A stretch of 7,568 bases of DNA from PWXP01 sp964487655. Its GTDB lineage: Bacteria; Planctomycetota; Planctomycetia; Pirellulales; Thermoguttaceae. A model generated the notes under the pieces. That model saw only the letters and a list, made by a program, of their open reading frames with translations. It searched no databases and was not told the origin of the DNA. The position numbers were made by a program, and so were the translations under genes. Of the stretch, positions 1 to 5,283 are shown one piece after another (positions within the stretch are counted from its first letter, which is position 1; every line of letters begins with the position of its first letter). The stretch lies in NCBI GenBank assembly GCA_964487655.1, contig CAZASB010000233.1, positions 1 to 7,568 of the forward strand. Reading direction: 5' to 3'.

Positions 1-1
1 T

Positions 2-814
2 GTTAACTGCCAGACGGACAGTTTGGCCGTATTTGGGCAGGATGGCTTCGAGACCGAGTTGCCATTGGAAACGTCGGAAACCGTTTTGGCCAAGCTGACC
101 AGTGACGCTACCGCCGGATGGTACGGCGAGCTGCAAACCATTGTCGCTTCCGAGCCGGGTTTCGGCAAGATCACGTTGCGACCGCGAACCTTGGCTTGCA
201 TCGTTCCCATTTCTATCGAACTGGCCGAAGACTCGCAGAACGCCGCCGCCGTCATTGAACAGTCGTTGCAGCGTGCTCTGGCCGCCGAGATGGACCGTTG
301 TGTCTTGATGGGCGACGGCAGCGAAGGCGAGCCGCTTGGCATCATCGACACCGACGGCTTGAACGAGGAAGAATCCGTTGGCACGCCTGACAGCTACGAC
401 GAGGTTTCCGACGCCGTGGCGGCGATCTTGGAAGCCAACTACGACGGCGAATTGTCCAACCTCGCATGGATCCAGCACCCGACGATCGCCGGCGTCTATG
501 CCAAGCTCACGAGCGCCACCGAGGGACAGCCTTTGCAACCCGGTCCGTGGGTCGCGCCTCTGAAGCGGTTGCACACGACCAGCTTGCCGACCACGACCGC
601 GCTCGTTGGCGACTTCAGCCAATGCGTTTTGGGAATGCGTACCAGTGGCGTTCGCGTCGAGATCTTCGACGCCGGCAGCGCAACCAACGCCGCCGGAACG
701 ACGACGAACGCCGTTACCCAAATGGCGAAACTCATCAGGGCATACATCAGGATGGACTGTTGCGTCATGCGTCCGACCTGGATGACCAAGTTGACCGGCA
801 TCACCACCGGATAA
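2..814 (+). CDS. Phage major capsid protein, HK97 fold (5'-truncated by window edge)
   Basis: This is the C-terminal part of an HK97-type major capsid protein, which self-assembles into the icosahedral phage head. The frame is open from the first base (270 visible codons). The TTG at 23 lies inside the coding region, so the true start is outside the window. Visible hallmarks are the segment ITLRPRTLACIVPISIELAE, the acidic helix with RALAAEMDRCVLMGDG, and EGEPLGI, which match the spine helix and P-domain region of the family. The tail ends with RPTWMTKLTGITTG, as HK97 capsids often end in an R-P-x-x-(F/W)-x-K-L-T-G-like strand. The C-terminal strand looks complete at the TAA stop. A terminator-like hairpin and a zinc-ribbon gene follow, not a head-tail connector. 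No portal, protease or integrase is visible; they could lie to the left. I am confident of the family but not of whether the element is a live prophage, a capsid-bearing satellite or a remnant. Confidence 0.9.
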   Translation, partial: VNCQTDSLAVFGQDGFETELPLETSETVLAKLTSDATAGWYGELQTIVASEPGFGKITLRPRTLACIVPISIELAEDSQNAAAVIEQSLQRALAAEMDRCVLMGDGSEGEPLGIIDTDGLNEEESVGTPDSYDEVSDAVAAILEANYDGELSNLAWIQHPTIAGVYAKLTSATEGQPLQPGPWVAPLKRLHTTSLPTTTALVGDFSQCVLGMRTSGVRVEIFDAGSATNAAGTTTNAVTQMAKLIRAYIRMDCCVMRPTWMTKLTGITTG

Positions 815-862
815 TCATATTCTGCGAGCGTAGCACTCGGAGTGCCACGTTTGTCTCCGTGT

Positions 863-910
863 CGGCCGTGCTGGCGACCCAATCACCGCTGGCACGGCCG
901 GTTTCTTTTC
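863..910 (+). terminator. Terminator-like hairpin after the capsid gene
   Basis: A perfect 9-bp stem, CGGCCGTGC (863-871) with GCACGGCCG (892-900), encloses a 20-nt loop and is followed by GTTTCTTTTC. The T tract is interrupted, so termination may be partial. A smaller GCACT/AGTGC hairpin (833-845) precedes it. The zinc-ribbon gene starts only 13 nt downstream of the T tract, so the hairpin would lower its expression relative to the capsid gene. Confidence 0.6.
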
Positions 911-922
911 CCGAGGTGTTCG

Positions 923-1162
923 ATGGACGAATACGTTTCCGTTTCTGCGGCCACCCCCGAGCCGATCACTTGCCGTTGTGGCCAACCAGTTCCACCCGGT
1001 CGCAAGTGGCCGCTATGCGACCGATGCCGAGCCGCCGCCATCGCTCGTGACCGCGGCATCCGGAAGCACCTGGGGCGCGGCATCCGTTCCTGTATGCGAT
1101 GTCGGCAGCGGCAGCCGGCGCGTAACGATTGCTTGTGTTTCAGGTGCTCTAACCTTGGCTAA
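923..1162 (+). CDS. Small Cys-rich zinc-ribbon-like protein (79 aa)
   Basis: This gene is not recognised by name. I chose the ATG at 923 because GAGG (913-916) sits 6 nt upstream; the longer open frame back to 842 runs through the hairpin and lacks a ribosome site. The 79-aa product has two Cys clusters: CRC at 17-19 with CDRC at 32-35, then CMRC at 57-60 with CLCFRC at 70-75. These are spaced like the knuckles of two treble-clef or zinc-ribbon modules. The linker between them (residues 36-56) is Arg-rich, which suggests nucleic-acid contact. There is no signal peptide or membrane segment. It directly follows the capsid gene on the same strand and is probably part of the same phage-derived element. 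A regulator or DNA-binding accessory role is inference from the Cys spacing and charge only. Confidence 0.62.
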   Translation: MDEYVSVSAATPEPITCRCGQPVPPGRKWPLCDRCRAAAIARDRGIRKHLGRGIRSCMRCRQRQPARNDCLCFRCSNLG

Positions 1163-1204
1163 GGTGCTCGTGCCCGCGGCCGGTTCTAATTCGTCCTGAA
1201 ATTC

Positions 1205-1250
1205 TGCCGATTCTCGGCATCCTAGCACCGGCATAGCGCCGCCGGTTTTC
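1205..1250 (+). terminator. Tandem hairpins at the right end of the phage-like region
   Basis: TGCCGA-TTC-TCGGCA (1205-1219) is a perfect 6-bp hairpin. It is followed by ACCGGC (1227-1232) paired with GCCGGT (1241-1246) over an 8-nt loop, running into TTTC. Together they are a plausible, fairly weak + strand terminator for the zinc-ribbon gene, about 65-85 nt after its stop. Confidence 0.4.
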
Positions 1251-1260
1251 GTGCCACCGA

Positions 1261-1304
1261 CCAAAAGAGAAACCCCGACGTAACTCGTTGCTACATCAGG
1301 GTTT
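1261..1304 (-). terminator. Strong intrinsic terminator of tRNA-Pro
   Basis: Read on the minus strand, positions 1304-1290 pair with 1284-1270 in a continuous 15-bp stem (a few G-T wobbles) around the 5-nt loop AACGA. It is followed by CTCTTTTGG (1269-1261). The T tract exists only on the minus-strand side, so this terminates the tRNA and not the phage genes. It begins 5 nt beyond the tRNA 3' end. Confidence 0.82.
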
Positions 1305-1309
1305 ACAAG

Positions 1310-1384
1310 TCGGGGCGACAGGACTTGAACCTGCGACCTTCTGACCCCCAGTCAGACGCGCTAGCCAGACTGCGCCACGCCCCG
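1310..1384 (-). tRNA. tRNA-Pro (anticodon GGG)
   Basis: The reverse complement of this 75-nt stretch folds into a complete cloverleaf. The 7-bp acceptor is CGGGGCG/CGCCCCG with discriminator A. The D stem is GCGC/GCGC. The anticodon stem is TCTGA/TCAGA with the 7-nt loop CTGGGGG, so the anticodon is GGG (plus-strand 1347-1349). The variable loop is 5 nt, and the T arm is GCAGG-TTCAAGT-CCTGT. The first pair C1-G72 and A73 are characteristic of bacterial proline tRNAs. The 3' CCA is not encoded (the sequence runs into ACTT), so it would be added by a nucleotidyltransferase. The 3' end faces the phage-like genes, as expected if an integrase used this gene as its target. I saw no duplicated tRNA 3' segment in the window. 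Confidence 0.96.
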
Positions 1385-1418
1385 TTCGATCACCGGCTCA
1401 TGCCGATGGGGAAACCTT

Positions 1419-1447
1419 ACTATGACAGATTCGTCGGTACGCTGCAA
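1419..1447 (-). promoter_or_regulatory. Possible sigma70-like promoter of tRNA-Pro
   Basis: On the minus strand, TTGCAG (1447-1442) and CATAGT (1424-1419) are separated by 17 nt. The -10-like box lies 34 nt before the mature tRNA 5' end. The match to consensus is moderate (3/6 and 4/6). The spacing and position make it plausible. Confidence 0.33.
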
Positions 1448-1650
1448 GCGGGGCTTGCGAGAAAAGCGAGTAGCGCCCTCGAAAATCGGCCGATATCGTC
1501 ATTCCAGACCTCTCCCGGAACACCCGGTTTCGGAAACTCGGCCTCGCCGGTACGATGAGTCCTTCGATTCTTCTGTTTCCAGGCGAGGAAAGCCTTTGTT
1601 CTTTTTGTTCTTGGGGACGGCACACGGCCTGTGTCCACTACATTGTCGCA

Positions 1651-1675
1651 GGCTGCACCTAGAAACGGAAGAGCC
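1651..1675 (+). repeat. Solo copy of a 25-nt dispersed repeat
   Basis: The copy runs GGCTGCACCTAGAAACGGAA then GAGCC. Its last 17 nt (1659-1675) are the exact reverse complement of 6844-6860. The whole unit also matches two directly oriented copies at 6936-6959 and 6964-6988 (consensus GGCTGC-RY-CTARARACRGAAG-R-GCC). It lies about 45 nt upstream of pyrF. Confidence 0.75.
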
Positions 1676-1718
1676 AGTCTTTCCGAGCTAGCAGCCAATT
1701 CCTGGAGGGTTCTTGAGG

Positions 1719-2648
1719 ATGGAAGCGTTTTCCGATCGGTTGGCAAGTGCCGTGCGTCGGTGCGGAAACCCTGTAATGGTGGGCCTTGACCCCCGCGTGG
1801 AACAGCTTCCCAAATCGATCCTCCATCCAAAGGGAGGCTTTAGTCTGGAGCAGCAGGCCGCGGCGTGCTATATATTCTGTCGCGGGGTGATCGATGTCGT
1901 GGCTCCGCTTGTACCGGTGGTCAAGCCGCAGGCGGCCTTCTTTGAGCAGATGGGACCAGTCGGCATGGTCGCGTTGGGTGAAATCATCCGATATGCCACG
2001 GAAAAGGGCCTGCTGGTTGTTCTGGACGGCAAGCGCAACGACATCGGCTCGACTGCGGCGGCCTATGCCGCTGGGATTCTTGGACCCAAAAGCCCGTGGG
2101 GGGCCGATGCGCTCACGGTCAGCCCGTACCTTGGGAGCGATAGCTTGGAACCGTTCGTTTCGGTTGCCCGGGAGCGCGGGGCTGGCGTGTTCGTGCTGGT
2201 GAAGACCTCAAATCCAGGCGGTGGCATGTTCCAGGATCTCGTCTGTCAAAACCTCCCTGTGTATCGGTACGTGGCCGACGAGGTGGAACGTCTGGCAGCC
2301 GGTACGCGCGGCGAGTGTGGCTACGGCGCGGTGGGCGCCGTGGTGGGGGCAACTTATCCGGAGCAACTATCCGAACTCCGCGTCGCCATGCCGCACGCGT
2401 GGCTGCTGGTGCCCGGGTTCGGAGCGCAGGGGGCCGGTGCCCAGGATGTTGCCAGCGCGTTCGACACGAAGGGACTCGGTGCCGTGGTGAACAACTCGCG
2501 CGGAATCCTGTTCGCGCACAGCCGCCCGCCCTACGCAGCCCAGTTTGGGGTGGCGCGGTGGCAGGAAGCGGTCGAGGCAGCAACCCGCGATATGATCGCC
2601 CAACTAAGAGACGCTACGCCGGTCGGCCGGTTGCCCTCGCCTACATAG
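1719..2648 (+). CDS. pyrF: Orotidine 5'-phosphate decarboxylase (subfamily 2)
   Basis: The enzyme decarboxylates OMP to UMP, the last step of de novo pyrimidine synthesis, in the cytoplasm. The 309-aa product carries the signature LDGKRNDIGST (residues 102-112), with the catalytic Asp103, Lys105 and Asp108 network intact. VGLDP (21-25) and VVKPQAAFFEQMG (67-79) form the substrate-binding strands, and LTVSPYLG plus VLVKTSNPG follow in the order expected for the TIM barrel. Length and motifs fit the longer, group 2 (mycobacterial-like) OMP decarboxylases. I chose the ATG at 1719 because GGAGGG (1704-1709) is 9 nt upstream; the TTG at 1713, two codons earlier, would leave only 3 nt. It stands alone on its strand; no other pyr gene is adjacent. 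It ends 3 nt from the convergent ndk stop codon. One repeat copy lies in its leader region. Confidence 0.97.
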   Translation: MEAFSDRLASAVRRCGNPVMVGLDPRVEQLPKSILHPKGGFSLEQQAAACYIFCRGVIDVVAPLVPVVKPQAAFFEQMGPVGMVALGEIIRYATEKGLLVVLDGKRNDIGSTAAAYAAGILGPKSPWGADALTVSPYLGSDSLEPFVSVARERGAGVFVLVKTSNPGGGMFQDLVCQNLPVYRYVADEVERLAAGTRGECGYGAVGAVVGATYPEQLSELRVAMPHAWLLVPGFGAQGAGAQDVASAFDTKGLGAVVNNSRGILFAHSRPPYAAQFGVARWQEAVEAATRDMIAQLRDATPVGRLPSPT

Positions 2649-2651
2649 GCG

Positions 2652-3110
2652 TCATTCATCGGCCGCGCGAAGCCACGGCAGGACGGTGGGGGTGTGCGGG
2701 AGTATCTCTTCGGGTTTGAAGAAGATACCGATTTCGCGCTCGGCCGACTCGGGACTGTCCGACGCGTGGATCAGGTTCATCTGTCGGCTGCAGCTAAAAT
2801 CGCCTCGGATCGTGCCCGGGCCGGCGTCTCGGCCGTTTGTGGCCCCTGCCAACTTCCGGATCACGGCGATGGCCTCCGGTCCCTCAACCACCATGGCCAC
2901 CAGCGGGCCACTGGTGATGAACGTCTCCAGGCCAGGGTAGAACCCCTTGCCAACGTGTTCCGCATAGTGCCTCCGAGCCAGTTTGGGGGTCACTCGCATG
3001 AGCTTTAGCGCAACGATCAGCAGCCCCTTGTCCTCAATGCGAGCAATGATCCGGCCGGCCAACCGGCGTTCCATACAGTCGGGTTTCAGCAGTACAAGCG
3101 TTTGTTGCAA
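2652..3110 (-). CDS. ndk: Nucleoside diphosphate kinase
   Basis: The enzyme transfers the gamma-phosphate from NTPs to NDPs through a phospho-histidine intermediate. The 152-aa product has the whole fold. TLVLLKPDC (4-12) contains the conserved Lys9. YAEHVGKGFYPGLETFITSG (49-68) is the nucleotide-binding helix region. PGTIRGDF (98-105) follows, and NLIHASDS (112-119) holds the phosphorylated His115 and the Ser that positions it. It starts with TTG (3110-3108), supported by GGAGAG 6 nt upstream; the nearby ATG upstream is out of frame. The length is slightly above the usual 135-150 aa because of a short C-terminal tail. It converges tail to tail with pyrF across 3 nt, so the terminator of each, if any, lies inside the other gene. 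There is no visible sign of decay. Confidence 0.97.
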   Translation of the reverse strand: MQQTLVLLKPDCMERRLAGRIIARIEDKGLLIVALKLMRVTPKLARRHYAEHVGKGFYPGLETFITSGPLVAMVVEGPEAIAVIRKLAGATNGRDAGPGTIRGDFSCSRQMNLIHASDSPESAEREIGIFFKPEEILPHTPTVLPWLRAADE

Positions 3111-3476
3111 GATTGTCTCTCCATATATCTATTGGCGGTCGCCGGTCGCCTTTTCCGGCTATTTTCCGGCAAGCAGGCTGCGAATTCGGTTGGATGTCGC
3201 TTACAAAGACTTACCCTACACGAATCACCCAGTCTAGGGCAAGGTCTAGAGCCGATAGGCACCAATAGACTAGGCCAATATACCCATAAATAACTAGCAG
3301 AAAAAAGACGGTAGTCATTGGCAACAAACAAGATATACTTTTGTTGGAGCAATGTCGCTCCAAGACACGTTCTCCGCGTTGCGGGGGGTAGGCAATATCC
3401 TTTCCTGAACACGCATGCAGGCAGTTTGTGACTGCCGGCGGCGCGTGACGCGAGCATCATAGCCGCGAATGGACAC
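3111..3476. other. AT-richer divergent intergenic region between ndk and the pilin-like gene
   Basis: I see no gene here; the open frames on both strands have no ribosome site and no domain. It must carry promoters for both flanking genes. Visible items are two tandem GGTCGCC heptamers (3137-3150), two TTTTCCGGC copies 11 nt apart (3151 and 3162), four CTAG sites at 3234, 3246, 3270 and 3294, a candidate + promoter (3312-3339), and hairpins at 3344-3363 and 3420-3436. Confidence 0.6.
3312..3339 (+). promoter_or_regulatory. Possible promoter of the pilin-like gene
   Basis: TAGTCA (3312-3317) and TATACT (3334-3339) are separated by 16 nt; the -10-like box matches the sigma70 consensus at 5 of 6. 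It would give a leader of about 130 nt before the ATG at 3477. A 7-bp hairpin (TTGGAGC/GCTCCAA, 3344-3363) would lie at the start of the transcript. Confidence 0.38.
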
Positions 3477-3941
3477 ATGGCCTTCTTGTTCCGACGAAAC
3501 AAGGGCGAGTTTACGCTCGTCGACGGTCTCATCCTGGTTGCGCTGATGGTGATCGTCAGCGGGACTGCGATACCCGTCGTCGAGTCGTTGTCGGAACGCG
3601 CCAAGGCCAGCGCCGCCTTACAGAATCTCCGCGCCATCAGGACGCAAATCGAGCTGTACAAGGTGGAGCACGGAGGTAGGCCGCCACTGCTCTACGAGGG
3701 CGGTTTTCCGCAGTTGACCTCGTGTACCAACGAGCAGGGTGTACCTGGTGAATCGGGCCCAAAATTTCCGTTCGGCCCTTACCTCCGAGCTGGTATACCG
3801 ATGAACCCGCTGACGAACATCCATGCCGTATCGCCCGCCGAAACGTTTCCTCCCGAAAAGCCCAGCGGAAACGGCGGCTGGCTGTACCACCAGGAAACGG
3901 GCCAAATCGCGATCGACATCAAGGGCTACCTCGCCAGTTGA
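3477..3941 (+). CDS. Type IV pilin / type II secretion pseudopilin-like protein (154 aa)
   Basis: The protein probably enters the inner membrane as a class III prepilin and assembles into, or caps, a pseudopilus. A short basic leader (residues 1-10, ending RRNKG) precedes EFTLVDG and a hydrophobic helix (about 13-34). The amphipathic stretch with LRAIRTQIELYKVEHGGRPP follows, which closely resembles the alpha-1C region of GspG-like major pseudopilins. The rest is a small globular domain rich in Pro and Gly. Usual GspG proteins are about 140-150 aa, so the length fits. The peptidase site is unusual: the family has G|FTLVE, while here Gly10 is followed by Glu11 and then FTLVD. I see no strong ribosome site before the ATG. 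No secretion genes are adjacent, so it is an orphan. It ends 4 nt from the convergent small basic protein gene. The family-level call is solid; the substrate and system are unknown. Confidence 0.8.
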   Translation: MAFLFRRNKGEFTLVDGLILVALMVIVSGTAIPVVESLSERAKASAALQNLRAIRTQIELYKVEHGGRPPLLYEGGFPQLTSCTNEQGVPGESGPKFPFGPYLRAGIPMNPLTNIHAVSPAETFPPEKPSGNGGWLYHQETGQIAIDIKGYLAS

Positions 3942-3945
3942 TCGG

Positions 3946-4131
3946 CTACCGCTTTTCGAGTTCCCAACTGTCGATGATGCTCTGACCACCCGGCGTCAGC
4001 GCCCGCAGTTTCTCGGCAATGGCCGCCGTTTCGGAAACGGTAGCGTTCTTCAGCTTCTTGGCGAAGTGCAACTTCTTCTCGCGGCGGTGGCGGCGGCGCC
4101 GAATCTCCTTGCGACGTTCACTACACGACAC
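3946..4131 (-). CDS. Small Arg/Lys-rich planctomycete-type protein (61 aa)
   Basis: The function is unknown. From GTG at 4131 the product is 61 aa. Residues 6-20 are almost all basic (RRKEIRRRRHRREKK), followed by a helical stretch with ETAAIAEKLRALTPGG (34-49) and the ending IIDSWELEK. I recall short proteins with this basic block followed by a K-L-R-x-L-T-P-G segment as a conserved planctomycete family, possibly the one called DUF6800; I cannot verify the name here. The basic block suggests RNA, DNA or ribosome binding, which is inference. I preferred the GTG at 4131 because AAGGAG (4145-4140) lies 8 nt upstream; the longer frame reaching 4209 would run through that site. A good promoter lies at 4230-4258. 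The gene converges on the pilin-like gene with 4 nt between stops. Confidence 0.78.
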   Translation of the reverse strand: MSCSERRKEIRRRRHRREKKLHFAKKLKNATVSETAAIAEKLRALTPGGQSIIDSWELEKR

Positions 4132-4229
4132 AGATGACACTCCTTCCCGGGGGGTGACTTGATGTTCACAAAAGGGGATATAAGCGGCCAGCCGGCCGAC
4201 AACTCCCACGGAGACAACGCAAGCCCCTC

Positions 4230-4258
4230 AGCATAGCGTGGCAGGGAAGCGGCGTCAA
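4230..4258 (-). promoter_or_regulatory. Sigma70-like promoter of the small basic protein gene
   Basis: On the minus strand, TTGACG (4258-4253) and TATGCT (4235-4230) are spaced by exactly 17 nt, matching consensus at 5/6 and 4/6. A start near 4223 would give a leader of about 90 nt containing a CGGCC/GGCCG hairpin (4198-4185). It lies just past the stop of the broken oxidoreductase, so the small gene has its own transcription unit. Confidence 0.6.
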
Positions 4259-4271
4259 CACCCTGTGAACC

Positions 4272-5206
4272 TTATCGCGGCGAAGCGGTCTCGTCGAGAA
4301 CATGCCCGGCGTACCGCACGAACATGCCTCGCCAATCATCGAGGTACGCGGTAAGTACTTCCTTGGCGAGGCCATGATGGTCGCCGCACCGCATCAGGGC
4401 ACCGGCGACGTGCAGTTCAATGTACGATTTGACGAACGTGTCGGCGTACAGCGACTTCGGATCGCCTACCACGTCAACGTGCCCGCGAACCCCCTCGCGA
4501 CCGAGGAAAGCGGCCAGGGCCGGCGCCGCGTCCGGGCTGCCAATGCGTCCCAATGCGGTCGTAATCGCCCGGATGTGGTTGAAATGGTTTCCGCCCGCAC
4601 TGTACGTGGGCGAGGCGGAACCACGCTGTATCGGGTTGAAGCTGTGTCGATCACGACCTTGGCAACGACGGCTTGCAGCCCGGCTTTGTTCGCGGTAACC
4701 ACGCCCGCCACTTGCCCGGCATCGTCAACCAGCACGCCGGCCGGCCAGCTGTTGAAGTGGAATTGAACTCCGGCGTCGAGCAGAAGTTGCTCGATTCGTT
4801 TTTTGTAGAAGCCGGGCACGATTTCGGAGTGCGAACCGGCGTGTATCATCCCGTCAAAGAGTTTCTTGGAGAACTCCTCCTGGGGAACCTCGTCTGGCTC
4901 GAGCCAATACCGCGCTTTCGCGGCGACGTCGTCACTGAAGAAGTAATGACTATTGACGATGAGCACGGACGAGCCCGCCTTCGCCGCTGCCCACGCCGCC
5001 GCAATCCCCCCTTCGCTGCCGCCGACCACCACCAGATCGACCCGCGCGCAGACGGGAATTGCGCGTGACGACGATCGGACAAACCGTCGTGGAACCTCGG
5101 CCTCGTTCGATACTGACAGGAGCGTCGCGGCGAAAATGGCCGATATGACGGCCACTCGCATTCCGTGACTGCCACGGAAGCGACGAGAGTTGGTTAAACT
5201 GGGCAT
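4272..5206 (-). pseudogene. FAD-dependent oxidoreductase remnant, frame-disrupted and probably internally deleted
   Basis: The N-terminal part reads from ATG at 5206. It has an RR-containing n-region and a hydrophobic segment (about 17-33), consistent with a Sec-type signal peptide ending near SNEAE. It continues with a Rossmann dinucleotide-binding motif VDLVVVGGSEGGIAAAWAAA (56-75), GSSVLIVNS, and RIEQLLLDAGVQFHFNS (137-153), up to VVIDTAS (184-190). This is the start of an FAD_oxidored-type flavoprotein. After about 4637 the frame turns into low-complexity Arg/Pro sequence and stops at 4466. A different frame, readable from about 4640 down to the TAA at 4272, encodes GGNHFNHIRAITTALGRIGS, PDAAPALAAFLG and a helical tail ending DETASPR, which resembles a HEAT-like C-terminal domain. 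Rejoining the frames gives only about 310 aa, shorter than the 450-600 aa I expect for such enzymes. The middle, including the rest of the FAD domain, therefore seems lost. It follows the Nramp-like gene by 77 nt on the same strand. Confidence 0.72.
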
Positions 5207-5283
5207 CACGCCGTCCCTTCGGGGTGAGTTTGCTTCACGTGGCCGCACGGCCAACTCCTCCCACATCAAAGGAAGGCGGCCGA

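Larger units (their letters stand above)
1385..1718. other. Intergenic stretch between tRNA-Pro and pyrF
   Basis: No convincing gene is present. The open frames on both strands here have no ribosome site and no recognisable domain. The stretch holds the candidate tRNA promoter, one copy of the 25-nt dispersed repeat (1651-1675), and the pyrF ribosome site GGAGGG (1704-1709). I could not identify a convincing pyrF promoter. Confidence 0.6.

Noticed and set aside
466..1050. Plus-strand 194-codon frame overlapping the capsid and zinc-ribbon genes
   Set aside because: It is an out-of-frame shadow of two supported genes with Arg/His-rich composition typical of GC-rich frameshifted reading.
1420..1830. 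Minus-strand open frame between tRNA-Pro and the start of pyrF
   Set aside because: It runs antisense through the pyrF start and a repeat copy, and the protein is low complexity with no family signature.
3086..3661. A 191-codon minus-strand open frame across the ndk upstream region and the pilin-like gene start
   Set aside because: It overlaps ndk and the well-supported pilin-like gene, has no ribosome site and encodes no recognisable domain; it is a shadow frame.
4272..4553. Independent gene starting at the TTG at 4553
   Set aside because: HEAT-like homology continues upstream of that codon in the same frame, and no ribosome site was seen; it is better explained as the C-terminal remnant of the oxidoreductase.
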